From Podocnemis expansa (lineage: Eukaryota > Chordata > Testudines > Podocnemididae): a stretch of 64,000 bases of DNA. Made by a program: the position numbers and the translations under genes. Below, piece by piece: positions 51,501 to 63,389 of the stretch. The stretch's first letter is position 1, and each line of letters opens with the position of its first letter. The notes beneath the pieces were generated by a model, which had not been told where the DNA came from, made no database searches, and saw only the letters and a program-made list of their open reading frames with translations. The stretch spans positions 41,470,531 to 41,534,530 of the forward strand of contig ML682005.1 of NCBI GenBank assembly GCA_007922195.1, written 5' to 3'.

Positions 51501-51967
51501 CTTTACGTCTGTGTGTAATTTATGTACCATTATTTGCCAGTATTGCCCATAAAAATCCATGAACTTGCAAGGTGTGTGCTGAATAAACTCAGACTATCAG
51601 TTCTTCTTATTGCTAAAAAAAATTCCACAGATCACAGATGAAAACTTACATCTAAAAGGTTATGTTCCAGCTGAGTTATGAAAAGGATGGATTTGTTATC
51701 TCCATCCTGCCCGCACATTTCATTCCTAGGCTTGACTTTTTTATTTACTATTATTATTGCTAGGTTTTACAAAGCAATGCAAACGTAAGAATTCAAATGT
51801 GCTCTGCACTTACTAGATGAGCACCTGTATGTTCAATAACATCATCTACTTGATTAGAATGAAGGCTTAAAGTACAAAGGAAGCAACTACTTTCTAAGTA
51901 GAGCACTTTCGGTACAGTAGAACAGGACTTCACAACATTAAATCCTTTTGGTGTTGACAGCACTCAC

Positions 51968-52027
51968 CTGACCTGGTTTACTGGAGGTTACTCCTTGGAT
52001 TTCTAAGTAGCTGAAAGTTAGTTCTAG
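51968..52027 (-). CDS. CARMIL1: CARMIL1 exon, PH domain part (20 codons)
   Basis: It begins LELTFSYLEI after a cacag acceptor and ends before GTGAGT. Phase is 0 on both sides. It continues the PH domain of the previous exon without a break. The 60-nt length and the motif fit the family. Confidence 0.88.
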
Positions 52028-55000
52028 CTGTGATATAAAACAAATGCAGAATATAAATATCTTGTTTTCATTTTTATACATTAACCAAAACATGTGAAAA
52101 GCCCACATCAATCACAAGTTAAGCAAGAGCAATGCATCTGGATTGATTAAACAAAGAGGTCAAAAACACTTGTGTTTCAGGGCTAATAACTTCATTGTGT
52201 ACCAGCAAATATTCAGTAAATCTGATCAAATTCTATATTAAGGCTATATTTATAAATAACTTGTTACATGTTAAAAATTAACAGATGTTTCAAGGATGTT
52301 ATGTGATGGAGTAGCATGTGTTTAAGTGACTATAATCACATCAACAGAAAATGCTAAAGGTGTTTATAAGTAACTTCTTGACTTGTTGTACTAAATGATT
52401 AATCATTTGTTAATTACTCATTAAACCTTTACACACTATTTATAAAAGCTTCCTTCATAAATATGACCATTTAATACCTATATTATGGAACTATAATGCC
52501 ATGTAAGACACCTTTTATATAGATTAATCTTCATCAGAGTGTCATGCTATACTTTTTTCCAGTGAGTAGATGCACAACATAATTTAAAGCCATTTTGCTC
52601 TCACATGGGATTTTAGAATTAAGGGTTAAAATCCAATGAAAGTTTCTAACAACAACATCACGTTTGTCTTGCCAAAGAAATTAGCAATAACTCAAAAAAA
52701 GTTTGCATTTAGTTTTGTAAAATAGTTTTTTTTACTTTGTTAGAAACAGCTTTATAGAAAAGGGTAAACTTTCTTTCCAGTGATTTAACTGAAGAGAGGG
52801 ATAAAAAAATAGACATCAATCACAGCAGCAGCAGCATAGGAAGCAGCCTGGAAAACTACATATTGTGTTCATGAAAGGTGCCTCTCTACCAGCAGTGGAA
52901 AGGTCATTTATTTAGCCACTGAACCAATGCATCCCAGGCAGAGGCAGTGCAAACATTCCCACATAAACGTATCTCATTCTTGCATGGAGAGATCATCGTG
53001 TAAGAAACTCATTCATTTTCACGCCCAGTAGGTTACTAGGTTCTTATCAGAGACTGCTAGTTTTGTGATGTGGATACCTATCTTCTATATCTTCCTCCAC
53101 ATTCATCTAGGTCAGCCAGCCATCAGAAGACAGCTTTAATCATTAGTAACCTATGCTAGATTCAAACCATATATTGAAAAGTGAAAAACTCCATATCCCA
53201 TTGCCAATCCAAAATCAAGTCACCCAGTTCCCCAAATCTACGAACATTTTAAGTATGGTCTATTCAACACATTTCATAGCCACAGGCACAGTGTACACCT
53301 ATTTACCCAACAGACAATTATGGATCCTTTAGGAGATATGTTTTATCATCTAAATTCTTCCTACTTTGCATATTATTTATCAAACAGCTTCCAGTGACCT
53401 CAAAACAATGTATATGGGCTGTGTGTCAACTCTGTACATTCACCCTCACCTAAAATGCTGATTCAAAAGAAAAAAATATAGAGAAGCAACAGATTAAAAG
53501 AAAAGGTACTGCTAAGAACCCTTATTGAATATCATTGTGCAATAGCTAGAAAGCATTACAGAGTGGGGCAACCCCTGCATAATTAAGTTTGGGTTCATGT
53601 TTTTCCACTTCAACTAGAAATTCAATGTTGTGTGCATATAAATATTATACTTCTTTCCAAAATTCATTTCAAATAATTTGAGTTAAATCCTGAGAAAATT
53701 CTCAAGTATACTCACTAATTTATTAAATTAAAAATAATTTTAAAAGTCATTCTATTAGCTAGCGGCATCCTAAAAGGTGAATCAATATTTCGAGGGTTTC
53801 ACCATTTTAGAATACCGCTAGCTATTAGCCAGCTGGGTTTGTTCACTTTCAGATTTTCCACACAGTTAAATCTTATTGCAAGCTAGTACTAAATGTACCT
53901 TTGGACATTTAAATTATGTCTCCAAACTTCCCCCTGAAAAGCATCATACACCAAACACTTAATCTGTGCACTTATGTCAACACTCAATATTTGCTAACGT
54001 TGCTAAGTTTGTGTGGTGTGTTTTCTTCTCTATTAGAGAGAAAAGCCAGTTCTTTGTGAATGTGCGCTCTCTTACTGTGTGGAAGTGTGCTGTGCAGACA
54101 TTAGAGTACTGTGAAGAGATGTCCGTAACTTGACATTTCTTTGTGTTAGGCAAATACCACATTCTTAATCAATTTAAATGACAGTTCACATGCATGGAAT
54201 AAAATTTCACTGTCAGTTTTGAGAGGTATTCAAGATGAGTAAATGCTTGGAATTCCATGCAAAAGTAGTACAGCAATCTCAAAACTGAAGTTTTCAGGAC
54301 ATAGTTGATTTGCCAGAAGTTCCTTGAAGGAACTGAGGTGGTGAGTGTTTGTGACTTCTCAACTGCTCTTTCATGAGGTTTGTGTAAGGGAGAGATGTTT
54401 TCACAAAGTGAACACAAATAAAGTCTTCTGCATCGTTGGGGGAGCACAGGGGAAGAAATACATGATCAGCAATAAATAAAATAAAAAATTATAATAATAA
54501 ACTTAAAAAAACTGAAAATACAAATCAATTATCTCATCCTCCAGTCACACTGCACTTATTAAAATAATTTGGTAACTATATTACTTTCTCATTTTTACTG
54601 TATTAAATAATTACAAGTTATAATTTTGTCCCAGGAAAATGACACATTGTTGTCTATATTCTCATCTCTCTCATTGTTCTTTCACTAGATGACATCGAGG
54701 TCACTGAGCTCACCAACAGCGTTAAGATCCTGTACAGCTTTTAAAATGCTCTATGATTTAGCAAGTCTGCTACCACTCACACTTATGCTAGGAAAGAAAG
54801 GTAGTTTTCAACAAACATACTGGCCGTTGAATCAGAAAGAATCAAATTCCAAAATAAAACATGTATGTAAGGAGAGGCATTCTTTTGAAAGCTATTCTTC
54901 TATTTCAGTTATCAACAGTGTCATCACTTTCAACATCCAAGAAAACAGATGTTAGGCTTTGATTTTTAAAAATACAGCACACTCACTCTCACAAGGTAGA

Positions 55001-56379
55001 GGCATTATGAAATAAAGCTGCTAAGATGACATTTTTAAAGTGTTCCCAATGCTAAATTCATACTATTTCATCAGATATTTTTCTGCCATTTCCACTTACA
55101 ATAATTATTCTCAAAACATTAAATGAGACAATTTCCACTTGACATATGAAAATCTGCAGCCTTCATTTCTTTACACAAACATTGGGGACACCAAGAGCAG
55201 AACCTTAGCCTTCAGTAAATATTTTCAGCCTGGATATGAGGAGGGGACATTTTTCAGCATCAATGATAATCATTTTTTAAATCTTTCTCTGTATATGAGC
55301 ATAATTAAGCAGAATGTGGACATCTGCCAAAATCATATTAAGAGACTCTGGGTGGGAAGAGAAACTAATCTCTGGATTCAAAAATCATCCTTATCCACAC
55401 AGAAATGCAGTATTCCTCTGTCATGACAATCATTCCAAATTGTCATGGCACTGAAATAAGCATTTCATGGCCTTTATAATGCAGGTTGGCAAAACACCTC
55501 TCCCATCAAAATATGGTCTCTGTGGGTAAAAAAACAGGATTCTGTGTACTCCACATCATTTTTAATTTAGAGTTTGAAATATAATCCTGTCTAATATCAG
55601 AAAGGCTGCAATTTAAAGTCTGTCTGTACTATAATGAGAAGTATGATTGCAGTGTGGATCAGTGTACCTACATATTAGTTTAAATTACCAATGCAATAGA
55701 TCACTTGATGATTACCTGTTCTATTTATTCCCTCTGAATCACCTGGCATTAGCTGCTATCAGAGGACAGGATACTTGGCTAAATGGACTGTTGGTTTGAC
55801 CCCATATGACTGTTCTTATATTCTTAAATCTAGCACGTGTAACTAAAATAGTGATGATGAGGTGACATAGGCATCTGTGTGGGTTGGAAAAGCAAGAACT
55901 TATGTTGCTAGCCCATGGGGCCACACTTTAACTTCTATTTTCCATTACACCATTACATTAAACACAGAGCAGGTACGTCTCCTCAAGTTGCTTTCTCATC
56001 CACCAACTACAGTGTAGTAGACAATGTCCATAGAGAAATGCTATCAATTTGTTTGGACACAAACTCACCTAGATCCCATTATTAGTCTTATGAAATGTGG
56101 AATTATTGTATCTCAAGCTATCTGTAATGAAACTCTTCCCTCATATATACTTTTAAAAGTTTAAGTTCTCCTATAATGTTTCATCTATGTGCTGACAAAA
56201 CCATTTAAGGAGGTCATTACTTTAAAAGCATTATTAAAAACTTTACTCAAAAAAAAAAAATCACTCCTCCAGTCCTCAGTTCTTTTTTCAGCTGCATAAG
56301 GACCATTAACAATATGTTTATATCACTGATGTTCATGTATATGATTGAGAAAACAGGTAACAAAATAAAACAAACTTAC
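52028..56379 (-). other. CARMIL1 intron
   Basis: It is AT-rich almost throughout. The only structure I can point to is a hairpin at 53752-53829. There is no gene, RNA gene or recognisable mobile element in 52028-53750 or 53830-56379. Confidence 0.7.
53752..53829. repeat. Hairpin with about 30-bp arms
   Basis: The left arm ctattagctagcggcatcc with taaaaggtgaa pairs with the right arm tttcaccattttag with aataccgctagctattag, with about four mismatches and a loop of roughly 15 bases. No terminal duplication. It could be a small foldback MITE or a structured RNA. I do not recognise the family. Confidence 0.7.
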
Positions 56380-56430
56380 CTTGGTGGGAATGCGGGATGT
56401 TAACAGAAAGGCCCGACATGATGTAAGCAC
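56380..56430 (-). CDS. CARMIL1: CARMIL1 exon, PH domain part (17 codons)
   Basis: The transcript strand reads VLTSCRAFLLTSRIPTK between a tttatag acceptor and a GTAAGT donor. It enters and leaves in phase 0. It is a beta-strand segment of the non-canonical PH domain that helps CARMIL reach the plasma membrane. It is the most 5' exon visible. The preceding exon, which should carry the start of the PH domain, was searched for up to 64000 and not found. Confidence 0.87.
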
Positions 56431-58233
56431 CTATAAAATAGAGAGCAAAAAAGGTAAGTGGTGTTTCCTATCTAAAGGACCTGGACTCAGGAACCTTAGT
56501 TTAAGTATCTCTCTTTTGTGAGGATTTTTACTGCTTCTCATAACTAAGTAAACCAAGGCATCAGATGATCTAGTGACTTGCACAAAGTCACACTGAATCA
56601 ATGGTTAATTGTTTAAAAGAGCAGCTTATTTTTCCCAATAGATAAAAAGTGAGAAGAACTGAACAAGGTAACTTCACAGACAATAAGGACATGAATTTCT
56701 GTCTTCTCTGGTGTCCAACGCCCGATCTTGCAAACACTAACTACCCAGCTGCAATACTTATCTAAGTTAATAGCTCCAATGAAGTGTACAACATGGATTG
56801 TTTGCAGGAACCTTAAGGACCTGATTCATCTTGTATTGGAGTCAGTAAAAGTTTTTCCATCGAGTTAGACAGGAGCTAGATTGGTCAATAATCTAGCAGA
56901 CCAGAGCAAGGAGAACTGTGTGATCTAGCTTTCTATAAACCAGTTAAGCACAGGAATTTTTATACCAGCTACATGGAATTATACATTTAAACTAAATTGT
57001 ATAGTAACATCTAACTAACTGCATTCTTACATTTTTTTTAAAAAAAAAAAATCAGTTTGAGAAGTGCAAATATTATGAATGAAAAAATGCTGGCATTTGA
57101 ATGGAACATAAATATGACCCATGCATATAAAATATTAGCATTATGTGATAATATGGATAAACATTTCCCCTCAGATAAATCCAGTGAATCTCTAGACTCT
57201 AAAAATACATGTCAAATGGGGACAGAAGCTCTGTTGAGGTAGCTGCAGAACAGATTGCTGAAGGTGAAATTCAACAGGCAGATCAGAGTGAAGACTCAAT
57301 GTTAGTAGAATACTGCAGTATGATCAACAAAAATACATCAAATACCAACAGCACTTTCCATCCAATCAACCTTAAGGTGTTTTACATAAACAGCAATAAG
57401 TTAGGCCTCATAACATGCCTACAGAGCAAGTCAGTCAAAAAAGTGGCAGATATTTAATGGACAGGGAAACTGACCCATCTGAGGTTAAATGACCTAATCA
57501 AAATCCACACCCAGTTAACCATGGAGATAGTTATAGCATCCAGACTTCTCAGATCCATTTGATCGGCGTTTAATATCAGATGAGTAGCTTTAACAAATGT
57601 TCTATGCACACAATGCTAACATCAACCTGAGAGATGAACCAGCTATCCACATCTAAAGACTCCCTCAACTTTCAGAGTTGAAATCTGGATTTGAACTCAG
57701 ATAACCCCCCTGTGTAGCCCGTATGGGAGAGATGCTTGTAGCAAGTGGTAGTATGCTCCAAATTGTGCCAATTTACAGTAATATACATTTGTCCACAGCA
57801 GATGCTGCAACTCTGAGATACGAAAATAACCAACTTCATATATCTCAAAGTCTCACATTCATCTGAACTGTTGAGCAGCATTAGTCATGTCACTCATCAG
57901 TTGACTGTACCCTGTCTAGAACATCTTTGCTGTGGCTTGACTGAAAAAGATTACAGACTTCAAAAGAAAAACCTGCCTTGTCCACCTTATAATTCATTTC
58001 TGAACACAGAAAATCTCCCTCTCCCTCTGTGTTAAGTGCATGTACCAGAAGCATACCTTCCAATATCTGAGACTGAATAGGTACATCTCACCCATATCAT
58101 ACAGCGGATGACCCTACTTACCAAAGAGCTAGACAGGCAATTTTGGTACTGCAGAGGAGAGGTGCCATTAGGAGATATTTGACTGGCTTCAACAGCTAGA
58201 TGCAGCAGAGATTGCCATAGGAGCACTCAACTA

Positions 58234-59167
58234 TAGAGTTACCAGATACCAAAGCACAGAAAGGAAGACGGAGGTCCAAAAAAGGAGGACATTGGAGGAT
58301 GTGGAGAAAATGTAGTACTACTATAACTGTTATAACCACATTATGTCATGGAAAATGGGTAATGATTAATGAATACAGCATTAAAACTGCACAATATCTT
58401 GTGTTTTTAAATTATTTTAAAATAAAGAAAATTACCAAAATGTTTTCTTTTACCGAAAACCGGATTTTTTTCATTAAATAGAAGTTTTTCAGGACCCTTT
58501 CGTTGATGTTCATGAGACTAAAGTTAAAAAATTAAAATTTCAAATATAAACTTGAAAAGTACCTAAAAAAAGTTAAAAACAAGAAAAAACCTAGTTAATT
58601 CACTTCTCATTTTCCACATCAGTTCATTTTTACAGTTAAAAAAAAAAGTCCTAAGTTGTTTCTATCCAGCTCAAACCTGCCCCTTTAGTAGTTTTATTTA
58701 AATCGATCCTTGTTACTAATTTTATTTATGATAGACTTCATTTTATTAGTATACCTATTCTCCCAACCCCCAATTTAGCCATTTTGTAGGGAACAAGGGC
58801 CAAAAATAAAAGGGTCTTTCACAGGTCTTAAACCCCACAACCCCAAGGTTAAAAGATGCCACCCTTACCAACTGAGCTATCCAGGCAGCTTTGCACTAGT
58901 AGCCTCCAGAGTCAAGGGGATACTTGAGCTCTCAGTGAAAAGGCCTGAGCTGTGATTGGGTGGTGTGTGCATGTGACCACCTCGGATCTTCAGCCACCAG
59001 GGGAGGATCCCTGGCTCCATAACTCAGCTGTTAGAGGGGTTTTTAACATTCCATTCCTGATCAGTAAAAAGCCTGAGAAAAGCACCTATTTTTTAAATGT
59101 CTCGAGAACAGAGGACATGAAGGCAACAAGGACATGTCCTCCTTTTGCCAGACGTCTGGTAACCCTA
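58234..59167. mobile_element. hAT-like element with TAGGGTTACCAGA ends
   Basis: The left end is TAGAGTTACCAGA and the right end TCTGGTAACCCTA. The flanking octamers CTCAACTA and CCCAACTG match at 6 of 8. The right end reads ggacatgtcctccttttgcc before the terminus, typical of this reptile family. It contains a tRNA-Lys-like segment. Confidence 0.7.
58814..58886 (-). other. tRNA-Lys-like sequence (SINE head or tRNA pseudogene)
   Basis: The minus strand starts GCCTGGATAGCTCAGTTGG, the 5' acceptor and D arm (A box) of a tRNA-Lys. It then has CTTTTAA around an anticodon-like TTT and a degenerate B box (gggtttaagacc). The 3' acceptor strand does not pair with the 5' one, so it is not a functional tRNA. 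Cryptodiran turtle SINEs are tRNA-Lys-derived, so a SINE head is the likeliest source. Confidence 0.6.
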
Positions 59168-60389
59168 CCCAACTGACAATGAAAGGCCAACCTCAATCCT
59201 GCACATCAGCAACAGCTCAACTAGAAAAATGCCTCAGGAGCACTGGGGGAACAGAGGGAAACACAAGGCCATTACAACTTCCTTGTCTCCTTTTCTCTGC
59301 CCTTAACTATTTGGTCTCTGGGTCAAAGTTAAGAAAGTGTGGAACAGCACAGCTCTTGGAGAACTGCTTCCTTTATTTACATTCAAGCTTTATTTACATT
59401 CTAGGCTGGCAATCACATAGATCCTGTCAATACATACAACCACATTGGGACACCTCTGTTAAAATTGTGCCCTTTACCCTTGTTGTAACATGTCTGCCCG
59501 CACAGATGGAACCAAGCTGTGTTATAACTAGAGAGCATAATTTCTTTAATGAGGTTGTAATATAGGTTCCACCTACACAGGCAAATACAAGCCATGCTAT
59601 AACAAGATTAGAGCACAACTGTGTCGTACCTGTATATCTCAACACAGCTATAACTGTAGTTAGATCCCTCCCTGGTGGCAGGGGGAAGCACAAGCAGGGA
59701 GACTGTCCTAGGTCCTGCATTTCTATAGGCTCCACACTGCTCTCCCTCTGCCCCCCCCCCAACCCTCTCCCTTTGGCAGCAAGTCAAACATAAGGGGTAG
59801 GGCAGGAGAGCAGAGCCTAGTCCCTGGGCCAGCCCACCCTGTCCCCTCCAGTGCAGGGGGGTGAGCCGGGGACCCCGACAGGCTGATTGGCCCTGAGCCC
59901 CAACCCTCCTCAAGACAGCCCTGACTGTAGTGCAGGACGGAAAGCCAGACCACACAGAATATAATCAGTCTTTAAATCCACCACATTGTCAGACAGAAGT
60001 AGATGTAAAAGTCACATAGCCAGAGTGCCTTCTTGACTTAATTAAATATATCACTTCAAAGGAATAGTCTCAGACAGCTGAAAAGCCCTTCTAATTGAAG
60101 GGTAACACAGTACAGAGAGTCTTCTATTCCAACAACATTCAGCATTCCACATTTTTTTCCTAGTGAAACTGTTATAAATATAATTACAAAACTAATAAAA
60201 GAATCTGATTGCTTTTAAATTACTGTTATACCAAAAGGTCAATTGTTACTTTGCAATGAATACTCAACACTAACTATAGCAGAGCTAGTGCCCACTTGTA
60301 ATAACTGACTTGATGAGAACACTGTTGACATTTATCACAATTTTGGCCTTTTGAATCCATGAGCATGCAGCCTGACCTTTCATGTAACC

Positions 60390-60577
60390 CAGTGGCTTTC
60401 AAACTTTCTTCCTTGGAACACAACTGAAAAAAATTATTTATGTCCATGATCCAAGAATTACATCTTTAAGCAGTGGATTTCAGTCTTTTGGCAGCGGCAG
60501 CAGAGGATGCTGCGACCCAGTACCTGAAGGTCTGCGACCCAGTTCAGGGTCCCGACCCCAAGTTTGAAAACCCCCTG
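60390..60577 (-). mobile_element. 188-bp hAT-type MITE, copy 4
   Basis: Starts CAGTGGCTTTCAAAC and ends GTTTGAAAACCCCCTG. The flanks ATGTAACC and ATGTAATC match at 7 of 8. The orientation is like copy 2. Confidence 0.85.
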
Positions 60578-61844
60578 ATGTAATCAATTTCAGTTTAATT
60601 TGGAAATTTTACATAACAGCTATATTCCTTTTAAGTAACATTTAAGTTAAAACTAAAAAATATATTAATATCTTCCCTGTGACAACTATTAAGAGCTCAG
60701 TAACGTATGAAGACGACCTTAGAAACAGCAACACTTTCTACCCTTCTCTTATTCCTTGAAGATAAGTAGAGCTCTGCACGGACACAAATATGTGGATCTG
60801 TATCCAATCTGCATCCACGAGAAATGATCTACTTCCTGCACTCTCCATCATGTAAATTACACACACGATCAGTCTTGTGTTTTATTTATCTTACTAGTCT
60901 TTACAAGTACAGTACTCTATATTATTGTATACTGTCTCGAAAAGATGATTTAGTGTCTTACTTTATTAATGAATGAATAGAATTTATGAGAGAACAAACT
61001 GAACTGGTTATGGATGTGTGAAATACACGTTTTGGCTAATTTAATGGATTATTTGAACATTATGTTATCTGATATTAAATAATGTGAGATGAAAAGTGAG
61101 CTTTAGTGGCATTTTTAACAGATTTACAGTATTCAAAAAGGCAGGCATCTTAGCAGGATGTTTTTGAATTTAAAATAGTACGTTATTTTCACATGTCTCC
61201 TCCTAATTTTAAAATCTTTTAGATTAAAAAATAATTGTTCAATAACCACAACATTTACATTCTATCAGTTCATACAGAAAAGGATGTTATGCAAAGCACA
61301 TAACTAGACTGTCGCTCTGGAGCTAGTCAGGACACTGTAACTATAATCTGTCATTTTACTCTGCCTTGTCCAAAGCATATTTCTAGACAGGAAAGGATTA
61401 CCATTTAAATTTGAAGGCCCTCGCCCCAAAATGATTTCTAAAATGTATTTATTGCCCTTAATTCCATAGCTCTCCCTAACTAACAATGTCCAGAGGCATG
61501 CAGTCCAAAATCATTGCATATCTAAGTAAGATCTGCAACTGCAGATGCACAATGAGCAGACATTTTGAGTTATGTTATATTGTGTATTATACTTCTGAGA
61601 TCGTCTGTCCCCAAAGTAGCAAAATTGGTTTAATGGTTGTTTTCCATGATCAGGAGCTTAAAAGACACAAATTTAATCTGTCTCTTACAAAAAATAGTCT
61701 ATTTACATTTGTAACAACAAAAATATAGTCTACAAACAATGACAAGGGAAATTTCTGAGGTAACTCCTTAAATCTTCTTTGGGGTATTTTCTTGTTTTAG
61801 TGCCATCCCAGATGATGCCACAGCACAGCTTGTGACTGGACTGT

Positions 61845-62141
61845 GTGCTCACCCACAACCGTTTCAGATTTGAGGATAATTTATACCTCCAAGTCAGTGG
61901 CACTGCTGTAGGTACCCGCATGGCCCTGCAATATACCAACATTTTTACAGACAACTTAGAACAACATTTCCTCAAGTCTCATCCCAAAGCACCTCTCCTC
62001 TACTTACATTACACTGATGATGTCTTCATCATCTGGACTCATGGCAGGGATGCTCTTGAAGATTTCCACAGAGATTTCAACAATTTCCATTCCACAATCA
62101 AACTGAGCCTGAAACTTTCTGGACACTACAGTACAAATTAG
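61845..62141 (+). pseudogene. Penelope-like reverse transcriptase fragment
   Basis: About 98 codons with GTAVGTRMALQYTNIF (near residues 19-34) and LYLHYTDDVFIIW, where YTDD is the catalytic YxDD box at 62010-62021. This is the palm of the reverse transcriptase. Frameshifts and stops follow in the thumb region, so it is not functional. Confidence 0.88.
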
Positions 62142-62726
62142 AGATGGACACATCAACACCACTCTATACTGAAAACCTACTGATCGGTATAGTTATACAT
62201 CCCTTGAGCTTCCACCCTAAACACACCACACAATCCATTGTCTAAAGCCAAGCCCTAAGATATAACCGCATTTGCTCTGCTCCCTCAGACAGAGACAGAC
62301 ATATTCAGGATCTCTGTCAAGCTTTCTTAAAACTACAGTACCCACCTGGGGAAGTAAAGAAACAGAGTGACAGAGCCAGGTGGGTACTCCACAGTCAACT
62401 ACTACAGGAAAGGCCCAAAAAAGAAAAACAACAGAACACCCCTGGTCACCACATATAACCCTCAAGTCAGACCTCTACAATAGATCATTAAGGACTTACA
62501 GCCTATTTTAAAAGATGACCCTTCACTCTCTCTAGCCTCAGGAGACAGACCTCTCCTCACCTACGGACAACCCCCGAACCTTAAACAAATACTCACCAGC
62601 AACTACAGACCTAACAACAGAAATATTAAAGCAGGCACATATCCCCGCAACAAATCACACTACCAACTTTGTCCACATATCTGCACAAAAGACACCATCA
62701 CAGGACCTAATCAAGCCAGCCGCTCC

Positions 62727-62909
62727 ATGAAAGGGTCATTCACCTGCTCATCCACTGATGTGATTTATGCCATCATGTGCTGGAAATGCCCCCACACTTT
62801 ATACATTGGACAAACAGGACAGTCCCTAGGCAGAAGAATAAATGGGCACAAAACTGACATCAGAAATCACAACACCAACCGACCGACCGACCAACCAACC
62901 AGTTGCTGA
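62727..62909 (+). pseudogene. Penelope-like GIY-YIG endonuclease fragment
   Basis: Contains DVIYAIMCWKC followed by LYIGQTGQSLGRRINGHK. This is the Penelope form of the GIY-YIG motif with its CX2C pair, a YIG tyrosine-glycine box and a conserved Arg. The fragment ends in a short run of GACC/AACC units that breaks the frame. Confidence 0.88.
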
Positions 62910-63389
62910 GCACTTCCATCTTCCTAATCACTCCACTGACAATTTGTTACTGATGGTCCTCAAGAAAAATCAATGGAACATCAAGACTTCAAAGAGAAAC
63001 AGCCAAAATTGAACTAACATGCAGATTGGATTGTGTGAAAGCAGGACTGAATCATGACCATGATTCTTTTCACATTATAACAGGTAATTTGACTTCACCC
63101 TCCCTCTATGTGCTGTTTGAATCTTTATAAATGCTCTGATTTGCTGTTGCAGTATGACCTGATCCCATGTCTTACACTCCCCTGCATTTATTTTCATCCC
63201 ATTCTCTAAGTTCCCCCTCTTCAAAGCATCTGACGAAGTGGGATTTTCTCCCACAAAAGCTCGTGCGATAAATAAATCTGTTAGTCTTTAAGTGCCATGA
63301 GACTCCTTGCTTTTTTTGCTTTATTAGACTAAGACGGCTCTCCTTTTGGAACCCAGAGCCCTGCTACTCTTGGACGCTTGGGGCTGAAG

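Larger units (their letters stand above)
45986..51967 (-). other. CARMIL1 intron
   Basis: 45986-47430 is AT-rich with nothing recognised. 47440-49110 is a decayed pogo/Tigger-type transposase, followed by a three-copy repeat. 49250-49850 is unannotated. 49886-51403 is a GC-rich hAT-like element nested in a retroelement tail. 51500-51967 is unannotated. Confidence 0.7.
61805..63345 (+). mobile_element. Penelope-like retroelement, 5'-truncated
   Basis: Coding remnants of reverse transcriptase, then a GIY-YIG endonuclease, then the 3' tail, all on the plus strand. The tail has ttttctcccacaaaagctcg and ctgttagtctttaagtgcca, which recur as solo tails through the window. This ties those solo copies to Penelope. 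Confidence 0.85.

Noticed and set aside
58814..58886. Functional tRNA-Lys gene
   Set aside because: The 3' acceptor strand does not pair with the 5' strand and the anticodon stem is degenerate, so it is listed only as tRNA-like.
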